Notes under the pieces: model-generated | What the model was told of the DNA's origin: nothing | Database searches by the model: none | Seen by the model: the letters and a program-made list of their open reading frames with translations, nothing else | Program-made: the position numbers and the translations under genes | Part shown: positions 16,501 through 24,067 of the stretch, piece by piece | Layout: each line of letters begins with the position of its first letter | How positions within the stretch are numbered: position 1 is the stretch's first letter | Origin: Candidatus Altarchaeales archaeon | Lineage (GTDB): Archaea; Altiarchaeota; Altiarchaeia; IMC4; SCGC-AAA252-I15 | Assembly (NCBI GenBank): GCA_014729705.1 | Contig: WJJK01000045.1 | Location: 1 to 49,586 of the forward strand | Length of the DNA stretch: 49,586 nucleotides | Direction of reading: 5' to 3'

Positions 16501-16624
16501 AGAAATAGCTCAGGATCCGGAAGGTTTTAAAAGGAAGATGATTCACCAAGCCTTCCATGGAAGAAAGGTAATAACAAGCAGCGCTGCCTGTTTGACGCCC
16601 AAGCCTAAAAAGAAGGGGAAATAA
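13553..16624 (+). CDS. terL: Large terminase subunit, interrupted by an intein
   Basis: The packaging motor: an ATPase that pumps DNA into the prohead and a nuclease that cuts it. The 1023-residue precursor contains a 411-residue intein (residues 69-479); splicing gives a 612-residue terminase, a normal length. Splicing joins CRGAGK to TFLLG, restoring the Walker A loop GAGKT. Walker B is FFTIVCDEF (D578, E579 of the precursor), the coupling motif IIITSSG follows, and the RNase H-like nuclease has GIDPARSEDSFALVVVE (D744), HIYMDSQGGGHAIKD and KKDLYTAFMLAARCVYD. Without splicing the ATPase cannot work. Overlaps TerS by one base and abuts the portal gene. Confidence 0.95.
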   Translation: MLKQDDPEFLSASAELIQFYRQYPEIAAEELFGTPQKPFRLSNIQKVVLRSMWFKNYVMAVMCRGAGKCVGKDSYIFTDRGIYRIKDLMAKTSVLQDADFSISDGQSLAPAQKVYYDGIQTVNILETSLGYSINVTDDHPLLVMGSSGKLEWKKGCDISENDYVCISRGDNVWSNKTSTGQLAYYLGLLVGDGCLTRRNIISFSSEDDELLSEFCRLTKEIFGYDAKISAPKGKCREVRIYSVNICAQLLGLGLDYSKASEKKFPSYLLDKDRDSIISFLQGLFDTDGTADSRRLAVSFCTSSAELAEIVHLCLLNLGIVSRKRFKKNSKSGAYIIDLSGKDAVLFKEIVGFRLERKQNILKDKCTDVKINTNKDVIPHQHARFSRLFASTYGLIPRENRQRLHKYSCYYDISYESLDRTLSDINKNDEDFSYLQKLLKLNYRFDKIVKKSLAAEEVYDLCMPEENQHAFVCNGFINHNTFLLGTLACLKAMLYPGHRVGLIAPTFRQSKLIFDECNRIFQRSPILQDACERKPTQQSDNCYIRFKSVAGQPGSLVQAIPLGDGTKIRGSRFFTIVCDEFPHIPEEIFNMVIRPMAATVSDPMENVERLEQQRVLLEKGLITEEQLEEETNANQIIITSSGYFTFNHMYTLYCVYRDEMLKGNLKYAAFRVPYTLLPPGFLDEDNVEAAKREMSSLEFRMEYEAAFIPDTDAFYKASLLEACSKTSFSTQVVGEPGKSYCLGIDPARSEDSFALVVVEIGQPAKVVHALEIHKQPFPKMAQTIEDLCTAFNVQHIYMDSQGGGHAIKDILAENPTGNQSGPILDPEDEVHQRKSGRHILTMCNFSTDFISESNYAALRLLEHRELLFPNVPKDTEPTPAQERSWQTIQDMKTQMQTIELSETPTGKQHFDVPKGGGHGKQKKDLYTAFMLAARCVYDLVWSEGLPDEILHHGGVMQPRNRNRNDKEMEDAFGGEIPQALRDKIEIAQDPEGFKRKMIHQAFHGRKVITSSAACLTPKPKKKGK
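13757..14989 (+). other. Intein with LAGLIDADG homing endonuclease in terL Walker A
   Basis: A 411-residue intein. It starts at Cys (block A, CVGKDSYIFTDRGIYRIKDL) directly after GAGK, has the block B TxxH in NVTDDHPLLV, and ends in NGFINHN before the +1 Thr. Two LAGLIDADG motifs are present: YYLGLLVGDGCL (near residue 185 of the precursor) and FLQGLFDTDGT (near 280), both with the acidic catalytic residue, so the endonuclease is probably active. The intein DNA is visibly more AT-rich than the surrounding terminase, as expected for a recently acquired element. Confidence 0.95.
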
Positions 16625-18511
16625 ATGGCGGACGACCTCAAAAAGCAGATTAATGAGAAGTTAGAACATGCCAAAATTCTCTCCCACGAAGAGGCCCGTC
16701 CTGGAGTTCACGAAATGGAGGTCGAGGTCGGCCCCGGTGGGAGATCTTTTCAGGATCTTGCCTACTTAAGCGGTGAAGATGGAGATCCTTCTCCTGTGAA
16801 GTTCTGGGAAGGGGGCCGTAACATCTCCCGCGATTGGCTTCGTCGCGTCGATTTAGATTTGCTCATTGGTAAGCCTCAGGTAGTTCAGGCTCGCCCGGAG
16901 CAGCTCTATGACAATGCTCTTAACACCTATCATTCGCAAGGAATGGTTGGTACCATAATAGATACTCTTACAAACTTTGCTTCCAAGGGATTTAAAAACG
17001 ACATAGATGACGAGGAGATTAAGTTATTCTACGATACTTGGGTCAGAGAAATAGGTTTCCAAGAAGTAGTAGAAAAAATCTTTTTTGATTTCTTTAGGGT
17101 AGGTACGGTCACTACTTTTAAAATCGTAGGTAAGTTTGATCCGAAACTAAGACCTGAAGATTTTGATAGAACTGTAAAAAATGCTTCCGCAAAAGCTCAG
17201 TTTAAAACCAACGCAGAAATGCAGCAGTTGATGGCTTATAGAGATTGGGCAGCCGCAAAAAAGGTTTGGTCTAAATCTTATGTGCCCCTTCACTATACTA
17301 TTTTAGATCCTCGTTTGGTTACTCACGAAGGGCCGCTTCTCTTTGATCAGACGCAGACTTTTCTGAAGCCAGAAGCTTTCAAGGAAATGAGAGACATTCT
17401 GAAAAAACCTGCTAGCCAGCGCCCTAAGGAAAAGCAAGAGGTTATAAGGAAACTTCCTACTGAGTTTGTAGAACAGATAAAAAAGAATAAACCTGTAAGG
17501 CTTCCCCAGGAGTTGGTAGGTAGGTGTGATTATAGAAGGCAAGACTACGAGCGTTATGCTAAGCCAAAGATTGCTCGTCTTTTGGATGACATTCGCTACA
17601 AGGAAGAACTAAAGAAGGCTGATTTTTCCACTCTGGACGGAATCACAAACTATATCCTCAAGATTACTATTGGAAATGACGACCACCCAGTCACGGATCA
17701 ATCTCAGCTAGAGGCGGTTGCTAAACTTTTTGATACCTCAAGTAAAAGTTTCGACATTGTTTGGAACCACACACTCCAGGTAGAGAAGATCACCTTTCCT
17801 GAAATAGATACGATTTTAGGACAGAATAAGTTTGCCCAGGTAAATGACGATTTGAGTCAAGCTTTCGGTGTAACCCGAGCACTTCTTGATGGACAGGTAA
17901 GCGGTAATGCTAAAGCCATAGAAGCAGCCACTAAAGCTTTTGCCGAAGAAATAAACTATGCTCGACGCTGCATAAAGCGGTGGATAGATCGTGAATACGA
18001 GGAAATAGCTCTGGCTATGGGCTTCACTCGTTATCCTAAAGTACGCTTCGACGAGAATACTCTCAAGGATGAGATCATGCTTATGAGTGTTGTTCAGGGT
18101 ATGATAGACAGGCGCATTATCTCCTACGAGACCGGTATCGAGAAGTTAGGCTTTGACTTTGGTAATGAGCTGTCGAACATGATGCAGGAGCATCCTATGG
18201 TTCAGGCAGGTGTTCTTGGTGTTATCGGTTCTCCTTATAATCCTAAGGCTCTTCCTCCGGAAAATCCTCCGGCCGAAAAGGACACCACCAAGGATGGTAA
18301 GGAAACTACTCTTACACAAGATGATTTGGAAGAGTTCAGAAAGAACATGGAGCAACAACTACAAGGTCTTAAAGATAACATACAGGAAGTTCAAAGAACT
18401 CCCAAGGGAACTCCAAGCGAGGGCCGGCCTCGAAAGGGCCGGGGAAAGCCTCGTCAGAAATCCACAAAACCCAACACTAGGCCACGCAAGCCAAATAAAC
18501 AATCTACGTAA
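16625..18511 (+). CDS. Portal protein
   Basis: A 628-residue protein starting one base after the terminase stop, in the canonical portal position. Portal-like features are the long alpha/beta body with HYTILDPRLVTHEGPLLFD, a helical stem region around residues 390-440 (DLSQAFGVTRALLDGQVSGN, typical of the portal core) and AFAEEINYARRCIKRWIDRE. The protein forms the dodecameric ring through which DNA enters and leaves the capsid. The last 90 residues are a low-complexity, basic Pro/Lys/Arg tail (RKGRGKPRQKSTKPNTRPRK), likely inside the head and DNA-binding. Confidence 0.85.
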   Translation: MADDLKKQINEKLEHAKILSHEEARPGVHEMEVEVGPGGRSFQDLAYLSGEDGDPSPVKFWEGGRNISRDWLRRVDLDLLIGKPQVVQARPEQLYDNALNTYHSQGMVGTIIDTLTNFASKGFKNDIDDEEIKLFYDTWVREIGFQEVVEKIFFDFFRVGTVTTFKIVGKFDPKLRPEDFDRTVKNASAKAQFKTNAEMQQLMAYRDWAAAKKVWSKSYVPLHYTILDPRLVTHEGPLLFDQTQTFLKPEAFKEMRDILKKPASQRPKEKQEVIRKLPTEFVEQIKKNKPVRLPQELVGRCDYRRQDYERYAKPKIARLLDDIRYKEELKKADFSTLDGITNYILKITIGNDDHPVTDQSQLEAVAKLFDTSSKSFDIVWNHTLQVEKITFPEIDTILGQNKFAQVNDDLSQAFGVTRALLDGQVSGNAKAIEAATKAFAEEINYARRCIKRWIDREYEEIALAMGFTRYPKVRFDENTLKDEIMLMSVVQGMIDRRIISYETGIEKLGFDFGNELSNMMQEHPMVQAGVLGVIGSPYNPKALPPENPPAEKDTTKDGKETTLTQDDLEEFRKNMEQQLQGLKDNIQEVQRTPKGTPSEGRPRKGRGKPRQKSTKPNTRPRKPNKQST

Positions 18512-18527
18512 GGAGGGATAGCAATCC

Positions 18528-21164
18528 ATGGTAGATAACAAAAACGTAGAGGAGGGAACCGATAAAGTTTCCGCCCGCGACCTTCTCAAGGAAATGAGAG
18601 AGTTCGCTATCACTGTAGGTGAAGAATGTCCCGAAGGGCATCGAAGAGACCCCAGCAGCGGTCGCTGCCTGCCTATCGGCAGTACAGATCACACTGCCTT
18701 TACTCGAAGCCTCAACGATGATCAAGGTGATGAGTGGAGAGGTCTTGTCGATAAGGACAACGAGACTTTTGATAACGAAGAAAATGTAGCAGATAGAGAG
18801 TCTGCTTCTAATACAGAGAAAGCAGTCGATGCTGATCTGATGGACGAACCTGAAAGTTGTGCCCACGGTACGACTTTTTCTTTTGTTCAAAGAAAATGCG
18901 TTTCTCCTGAGGAGGCTGAAGCTGAAAATAACGATGACAAGGCCATGACCGCCTCTGATGAGTACATTCTTGAGGACGCTAAGAACGGACACGAAGAGGT
19001 TGTTTCTAAGGATCCCCGCGGACGAAGAGATCCAGTGGGGTTTGATTGTCCTCCTAATCAGTTCTTTGACTTCAAGAGGCGTGAATGTATTCCACTCAAC
19101 AAAGATACCGTAATGGCTTCTATCGCTTCTGGTGGCCTGAAGGAAGAAGCTTTTCATGGTGTGGCTTGGACCTCTCCGGATCCTGTTGATGGCCACCGCC
19201 ACGCGGTTACTGTTGATATGGAAGGAAGTGGTAGAACTTCCGTGGCTGTTGGTGGAATCATGGAGCGTTATCCGCACAGCCATGATGTGGAAGATTTCGA
19301 GGTTATTCCCCACGAAGAAGGTGACTACACTTCCCGCCACCCCGGCGGTGTTAATCCTATGGCAGATACTTATGAGATGGAAGCAATGCCTTTGGTAGGT
19401 TCGGAAAGCAAGTTGATGACTGATGCGGAATACGCGGCTGACGAGAAGGAAGCCAAGAGGTCTGATCTTCCAGATGATGCTTTTGGTGTTCCCGAGGATA
19501 GGAAGTTCCCCCTCGATACTTGCGACCGTGTAAGAAACGCAATGGCTCGTTTTAACCAAGCCAAGGGGCTTTCTGCTTCTGATAAGAAGGATCTTAAGAG
19601 AAACATTCTTGAGCGTGCTCTTGAATGTAAGATAGACGTCGAGGAGTTCAAGAACGTAGGTCCTGATGTAGGAGAAGAGACCATCAGAAAGATCGAGAAG
19701 AAAGTAAACGGCTCTTCTGAGGAAGGAAAGAAACTTTCTACCAAGAAGAGGAAGGGGCTCCCTGCGAGCGCCTTTGGTGTTCCTGGAAAGAGAAAGTTCC
19801 CTCTCGATACCTGCAACAGAGTTCGTAATGCAATGGCTCGATTCAATCAGGCCAAGGGACTTACTTCCAGCGAGAAAGCGACTCTACGCCGAAAGATTAT
19901 GGCCAGAGCTAAGAGTTGTGGTATTAAGGTAGACGAGTTTGCCAAGGCTACTACCGCTGAGGATTTTGAAAAGGTTTTCGCTCAGCTTATTGTTCCTTTC
20001 CAGAGGGAAAAGGCTAAGCGCTTGGATGCCTACCACGCCGATAAGGCCAAGGATAAAAAAGGACCTTGCCCTCCAGGGATGGAATGGGATCCAAAGACTA
20101 AGCGCTGCATTAAGATGAAGGCTTTCTATGATAAGGTAGTCGACAAGGCCAGCCACCAGGAAATCATTTCCAAGGACCCTGCTGGTAGAAGAGATACCGA
20201 GGGCTTCCAGTGCCCAGACGGATGGTTCTTCGATTTTAAGAACAGAAAGTGCATCCCTCTTGACCCAGAAGAAAAGAGAAACTTCCAGCCTGGTGATACC
20301 ACTAAGGCCGCGGAAGAAGACGCTGCCAAGAGGGATCTTGCTCCCTCCCCTAAGGGTAAGCCTGCCCGACTTCCTCAAGATTGTCCAAAGGGAACTATTT
20401 GGGATCCTAGGCTCAGGAAGTGTCGTCCATTAGATCCTCCGGACGGTGCGCAACCTCCTCGTGGTAAAGCCTCTGATGATGAGGGCTCTACCAATCCCAA
20501 CGGCCCTGGCAAAGAGAAAGACACTAAGGGTTGCCTGCCTTTCCAGGTTTGGAACCCAAAGACTCAAAAGTGTGAGACGCGAAAGAAGCAGTTCAAAGGA
20601 AAGTCAGATTCTGAGAAGGCTGTTAACGCTCAGCCCAGCAATAGAGAAGGACTGGTTGGAGCCCCAGCCGGCAAAGTAAAGCATGCTACGGATTGTCCTC
20701 CTGGAACTATTTGGGACGGAAAGAACAGGCTTTGCAGGCCGCTGGACTCTATGGACAAGAGTCGTCCTGACGGAAACAGCCCCCAGAATCCGCAGAACTT
20801 TGCTACAGTAGAGGATGTTGTAGAGAACATGTCCTTGGCAAAGCTCATAGCTCACCTGGATCAGATCATCAGAGAAGAGGTTCAGGATACTCGAAAGGAG
20901 AAAGCCAAGGTAGCTGCTAAGGATCTTCCCAACGAGGCCTTCCCGCCTTCCTTGGTAGGCTCTACTCGCCGAAGTCTCATGCACCACTCTCCTGATGTAA
21001 CCGATCCTTATGACACCGGTACTGTGGATGTTGCCCGCCTTCGCAATGCCCTTGCTCGCGTGAATAAGATAAGTGGTTATTCGGAAAGGGCTGTTGATGA
21101 GGCTTATGATCATCTTCTATTCCATGCCCGAGAGGTTGTCGCCCAGCATTTGGGAAAAAAGTAA
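18528..21164 (+). CDS. Cys-repeat head protein, zero-frame product
   Basis: An 878-residue protein made of small repeated modules. Eight copies of C-X12-C with the pattern CPxGxxWDxxxxxC begin at C34, C111, C174, C514, C562, C619, C669 and C723; spacing is exactly 12 in each. Two near-identical helical modules (LPDDAFGVPEDRKFPLDTC at about 311 and LPASAFGVPGKRKFPLDTC at about 410), each with RVRNAMARFNQAKGL, plus a divergent third copy at the C-terminus, resemble a domain known from phage head-maturation proteins (DUF6582-like, by eye). A His-rich block (SPDPVDGHRHAVTVD) lies near residue 220. It sits between portal and Dps. The stop codon follows a slippery site. Confidence 0.8.
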   Translation: MVDNKNVEEGTDKVSARDLLKEMREFAITVGEECPEGHRRDPSSGRCLPIGSTDHTAFTRSLNDDQGDEWRGLVDKDNETFDNEENVADRESASNTEKAVDADLMDEPESCAHGTTFSFVQRKCVSPEEAEAENNDDKAMTASDEYILEDAKNGHEEVVSKDPRGRRDPVGFDCPPNQFFDFKRRECIPLNKDTVMASIASGGLKEEAFHGVAWTSPDPVDGHRHAVTVDMEGSGRTSVAVGGIMERYPHSHDVEDFEVIPHEEGDYTSRHPGGVNPMADTYEMEAMPLVGSESKLMTDAEYAADEKEAKRSDLPDDAFGVPEDRKFPLDTCDRVRNAMARFNQAKGLSASDKKDLKRNILERALECKIDVEEFKNVGPDVGEETIRKIEKKVNGSSEEGKKLSTKKRKGLPASAFGVPGKRKFPLDTCNRVRNAMARFNQAKGLTSSEKATLRRKIMARAKSCGIKVDEFAKATTAEDFEKVFAQLIVPFQREKAKRLDAYHADKAKDKKGPCPPGMEWDPKTKRCIKMKAFYDKVVDKASHQEIISKDPAGRRDTEGFQCPDGWFFDFKNRKCIPLDPEEKRNFQPGDTTKAAEEDAAKRDLAPSPKGKPARLPQDCPKGTIWDPRLRKCRPLDPPDGAQPPRGKASDDEGSTNPNGPGKEKDTKGCLPFQVWNPKTQKCETRKKQFKGKSDSEKAVNAQPSNREGLVGAPAGKVKHATDCPPGTIWDGKNRLCRPLDSMDKSRPDGNSPQNPQNFATVEDVVENMSLAKLIAHLDQIIREEVQDTRKEKAKVAAKDLPNEAFPPSLVGSTRRSLMHHSPDVTDPYDTGTVDVARLRNALARVNKISGYSERAVDEAYDHLLFHAREVVAQHLGKK

Positions 21165-21215
21165 GCGGGTGGAAGAATCATAGTCAGATTACTGACCCCA
21201 GAAAGTTCCACCCGC
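21155..21215 (+). promoter_or_regulatory. Probable programmed -1 ribosomal frameshift signal
   Basis: The heptamer A AAA AAG (21155-21161) is in the correct zero-frame phase and is followed immediately by the TAA stop (21162-21164). A perfect 10-bp stem starts at once: GCGGGTGGAA (21165-21174) pairs with TTCCACCCGC (21206-21215), and its loop contains a further 5-bp hairpin GTCAG/CTGAC (21183-21196). A AAA AAG is the slippery sequence of E. coli dnaX. The three-base spacer is shorter than usual, but the base of the stem can melt. Confidence 0.8.
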
Positions 21216-21589
21216 AGTGCAGACCAGAGGAGGTATTTGATCCGGACGCCGGAGCCTGTGTTCCTATAACCAATGTTAAGGGGGCGGACCCCGTGGGTAC
21301 TTTGGAATGTCCAGAGGGGTTTGTTTTAGATGAACGCCTTGGTCTTTGTGCTCCCGAAAATCCCACTATCCAGGCATCGTACAAAAAACCCAAAAAGAGT
21401 AAAAATAAAAAGACTTCTGCAATCGATCTTTTGCGGCAGGTCAGAAAAAATGCACAGCAAAAGTTTTCCGGCAAAATGGAGAAATGTATCCAGGATGTAA
21501 AGGCGGATCTTCGTAAGGATGATCGTCTTGACGAGTCCACCGTGAAAAGTCGAGCCATAGCCATTTGTCGTAGTCAGTTAGGAGAATAA
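21161..21589 (+). CDS. -1 frame extension of the Cys-repeat protein
   Basis: The -1 frame is open from the slippery site for 142 codons, and fusion would give a 1020-residue product. No ATG, GTG or TTG occurs in this frame before the GTG at 21293, yet the first 44 residues already contain a full C-X12-C repeat (CRPEEVFDPDAGAC); a second follows (CPEGFVLDERLGLC). Both have the exact spacing of the eight zero-frame copies, so this segment belongs to the same protein. The end (MEKCIQDVKADLRKDDRLDE, AIAICRSQL) resembles a short helical motif common in phage head proteins. A separate product from GTG 21293 is possible but would omit the first repeat. Confidence 0.75.
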   Translation, partial: VSGWKNHSQITDPRKFHPQCRPEEVFDPDAGACVPITNVKGADPVGTLECPEGFVLDERLGLCAPENPTIQASYKKPKKSKNKKTSAIDLLRQVRKNAQQKFSGKMEKCIQDVKADLRKDDRLDESTVKSRAIAICRSQLGE

Positions 21590-21591
21590 TC

Positions 21592-22110
21592 ATGCGTAAG
21601 ATTAAGAGAACACAGTATAAGGACAAGGCTTTCCATCTTCCTGATAACGAGAGGGAGGCTGTTGCTCGCGGATTGTTCCACTTAGTAGCTGATACTTTTG
21701 CCATGGCCATAAAGGGTTACCATTTCCATTGGAATGTTGTATCTCCTATTTTTGAAGATCTTCACGAGATGTTCCAGGAAGATTATGAACAAATTTTGGG
21801 GCATGCTGATTTGCAAGCCGAAAGAATAAGGGCACTTGGATTTTCGGTTCCCGGTAGCCTTTCTTCGTTCTCCTCTGAGAGTAGTATTATGGACCAGAAT
21901 GGACTTCCAGACTGGAGGTTTATGGTAGAGGAATGGATTAGAGATCACGTACACATGGCTCGAGAGGCCAGGCAGGTGCAAAGCGTGGCCGAAGCTGCTG
22001 GAGACCAGAACACTTTAGCCATGTTAGATAGCGTTATTCTTTTCCACGATAAAAGGGCTTGGATGTTTAGAAGTGTAGTCCAAATGAGTCCTGATAGATT
22101 TCCGAGGTAA
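21592..22110 (+). CDS. dps: Dps-family ferritin-like protein
   Basis: A 172-residue four-helix protein of the Dps family, which oxidises and stores iron in a 12-subunit shell and protects DNA from oxidative damage. The inter-subunit ferroxidase ligands are all present with the exact family spacing: H46 (HFHWNV), H58 (DLHEMF), D73 and E77 (HADLQAERIRALG), matching H51, H63, D78 and E82 of the E. coli protein. It starts two bases after the frameshift extension ends, deep inside the head operon. A DNA-binding Lys/Arg-rich N-terminus (MRKIKRTQYKDK) is also present. Whether it acts in the cell or in the particle is open. Confidence 0.9.
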   Translation: MRKIKRTQYKDKAFHLPDNEREAVARGLFHLVADTFAMAIKGYHFHWNVVSPIFEDLHEMFQEDYEQILGHADLQAERIRALGFSVPGSLSSFSSESSIMDQNGLPDWRFMVEEWIRDHVHMAREARQVQSVAEAAGDQNTLAMLDSVILFHDKRAWMFRSVVQMSPDRFPR

Positions 22111-22136
22111 AACTATGATGGAGGCAGCTTCTAAAA

Positions 22137-22415
22137 ATGTGGGAGTTCTTCTCGGCAGTATTCCAACAAACAGGAATCTTAGGGCTATCTTGTGTAGTCG
22201 AAGCTGCAGTTATAGCTTACTTAGTTAGGCTTTACCGTCAAAAAGACAATCAAGCGGATGCACTGAACAAGCGTCTTTTCGAAATGTCTGAGAAAAGACT
22301 GAAAGACGTGGTAGAAGAGAGAGAAAAATACGAGGACTTATCTCAGGATCTAAACAAATCTATAAATCTTCTTATAAAAGTCTTTCGGAAGAAGAACGGT
22401 ATTAATGGGGATTAG
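22137..22415 (+). CDS. Membrane-anchored coiled-coil protein
   Basis: A 92-residue protein with one hydrophobic segment at about residues 10-31 (QTGILGLSCVVEAAVIAYLV) followed by a charged coiled coil (residues 36-80, LFEMSEKRLKDVVEEREKYE) and a basic tail. This topology is seen in some phage holins and inner-membrane spanins, and in small scaffold-associated proteins; I cannot choose between them. The GGAGG at 22119-22123 is rather far from the ATG. Confidence 0.5.
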   Translation: MWEFFSAVFQQTGILGLSCVVEAAVIAYLVRLYRQKDNQADALNKRLFEMSEKRLKDVVEEREKYEDLSQDLNKSINLLIKVFRKKNGINGD

Positions 22416-22427
22416 AAGGAGTTATTC

Positions 22428-22634
22428 ATGCCGGCACTACCAAAGGAGGTAGAAACTTCCATGAATATTATCGAAAAAAACGAGAGATTAGTAGAGCAAG
22501 AAAAGATTAGAGGTCTTTTCTGTGTCCAAACTATGAAGCAAGCCATCGAGGATCTAAACGAAGCTCTTGAAGAAGACTTGGAAAACTCAGAAGAGAAAAC
22601 CGCCCCGGCTGAAGCCGGGATGGGAGGAAAATAA
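22428..22634 (+). CDS. Small acidic helical protein
   Basis: A 68-residue acidic protein with AAGGAG before its ATG; its stop overlaps the next start (TAATG). The central part is a single long amphipathic helix (TMKQAIEDLNEALEEDLENS). Position just upstream of the probable prohead protease suggests a minor head-assembly or scaffold factor, but no family is recognised. Confidence 0.5.
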   Translation: MPALPKEVETSMNIIEKNERLVEQEKIRGLFCVQTMKQAIEDLNEALEEDLENSEEKTAPAEAGMGGK

Positions 22635-24067
22635 TGACTACCGAAGATAACAAGATCAGACTCTATGCCCCGATAGAAGTTGAGGAGCAAGTAGAGAAAT
22701 CTGCCCAGGAGAAGGCTTCTTTTCTAACCTTCCCAGAGGAAAAGCAGCAAGATCTGCAATACATCAGATCCTGCCTGGTTTCAGCAGGAACCAATAAAAA
22801 CGGAGCCCACTTTCTACCTTCGGAAATGATGCAAGCCCACAACACCGTAGTTAACAAGGCTATAGACATCGAGCATGAAGAGGAAAGAGTAATAGGTCAT
22901 ATTTACGATTGTGCCTATTTGTTCAAGGATGGTAGTCAGTTTGATCCTCTTAAGATTATGGCAGAGTACGAAGAGGCCCAGCAGGATCTCGACGATTTGG
23001 ACATCGACATAGCGATAGCCGGCGTTATTCATAAGATGCGTTTCCCAGATTATGCTGAAGAAATCTCCAATGGTGAGTGGAAAGTAAGCATGGAGTGTTT
23101 CTTCAAAGATTTTGACATCAAGATTGGTAGTACTATCATCACCCGCGACGAGGCCCAGGCTTTGGGTTACGATCCCAATCAGCTTATCGGAGGTTTCGTT
23201 AAAGTGGTTGCAGGCCAGAAGGCTTTAGGCAAGCACATGGTGGCTCGCGTTTTGCGCAACATCACCTTTAGCGGTATGGGTATTGTTAAGAATCCCGCTA
23301 ACCCTCACTCTATTATCATGGAGACCGCGTCTCACCGTGAGCTCATGGAAAAGGGTGAGCAAGTAGTAGACCTGGAACAGGTCGACAATGTGCGTGGCCA
23401 TCAAGTAGTCCTGTCCGAAAAGGCCGGGGAAGAAACCCAGGTTGACAAGGAGGAAAAAGTGGCAGATAATTTAGTAGAACTAAATCTTGCTTCTGAAGAA
23501 GCGTCTGAAGAGAAGCCCAAGCTTTATGTAGAGCTGGACAAAGAAACTGGTGGGATAAAGAGAGTTCTCACCGTAAGTCCCAATCAGGAAGTCGCTGCCC
23601 GCTGGAACGGAGGAGGTCTTCCCGGCCCTGGCAGTGTTTCTACCCAGGTAGACAGTATTTGTAAGAGCTTCAAGAAGAGAGTAACCAAGTTTAATGCTCT
23701 CGATCAGTCTGAAGCTGTTGTGGTTCATGAACACTGGTGCGCTCTTTTTGAAGAGCCTTGCCCCGTAATCGGAGCCTCTGCTAAAGCCCCTGAGTGTTTG
23801 AGGAACCAGAGAAACTCGGTTACCCGGGATCCCGAAAGTACAACCATCACCAAGACCGTGCGTGAGCACGTAGATGACGGTCCTGGAAATACTTTTACCA
23901 CCACCCTGCAGCAGCAGTGGACTCCTTCCTCTCCTCGTGCTACTGCTTCTGAAAATTCTATGACCGAACGCAAGGAGCAGATAGCGCGGCTTCGAGAAGA
24001 TGCCGAATCCCTACGAAACTCTATCAGAGATTTTGTAGTGGATGATGAAAAAAAAAGTTCAAAGTAG
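22634..24067 (+). CDS. Probable prohead maturation protease, zero-frame product
   Basis: A 477-residue protein in the position of the head protease, before scaffold and capsid genes. The first 230 residues have the layout of phage capsid-maturation proteases: SAGTNKNGAHFLPSEMMQAH, then NKAIDIEHEEERVIGHIYDC, a beta-rich middle (DIDIAIAGVIHKMRFPDY) and GMGIVKNPANPHSII. H and S residues for a serine-protease triad are available, but I cannot assign them by eye. The C-terminal half is acidic and may act as fused scaffold. It overlaps the previous gene by one base, and its stop lies 11 bases after a run of nine A's. Confidence 0.6.
   Translation: MTTEDNKIRLYAPIEVEEQVEKSAQEKASFLTFPEEKQQDLQYIRSCLVSAGTNKNGAHFLPSEMMQAHNTVVNKAIDIEHEEERVIGHIYDCAYLFKDGSQFDPLKIMAEYEEAQQDLDDLDIDIAIAGVIHKMRFPDYAEEISNGEWKVSMECFFKDFDIKIGSTIITRDEAQALGYDPNQLIGGFVKVVAGQKALGKHMVARVLRNITFSGMGIVKNPANPHSIIMETASHRELMEKGEQVVDLEQVDNVRGHQVVLSEKAGEETQVDKEEKVADNLVELNLASEEASEEKPKLYVELDKETGGIKRVLTVSPNQEVAARWNGGGLPGPGSVSTQVDSICKSFKKRVTKFNALDQSEAVVVHEHWCALFEEPCPVIGASAKAPECLRNQRNSVTRDPESTTITKTVREHVDDGPGNTFTTTLQQQWTPSSPRATASENSMTERKEQIARLREDAESLRNSIRDFVVDDEKKSSK
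24048..24056 (+). promoter_or_regulatory. Nine-A slippery run, possible -1 frameshift site
   Basis: A run of nine A's near the end of the protease-like gene contains A AAA AAA in zero-frame phase (24049-24055). Slipping back one base by the ribosome, or insertion of one extra A by RNA polymerase, would enter the open -1 frame that continues to 24384. No strong downstream stem is present, so polymerase slippage is at least as likely as ribosomal frameshifting. A homopolymer sequencing error is the alternative. Confidence 0.5.

Noticed and set aside
18210..18521. A 103-codon open frame overlapping the end of the portal gene
   Set aside because: It is an out-of-frame shadow of the portal tail with hydrophobic, then basic composition and no ribosome site.
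18504..19559. A 351-codon open frame on the minus strand
   Set aside because: It lies opposite the clearly repetitive Cys-repeat gene and arises from biased codon use; no minus-strand promoter or ribosome site supports it, and every recognised gene is on the + strand.
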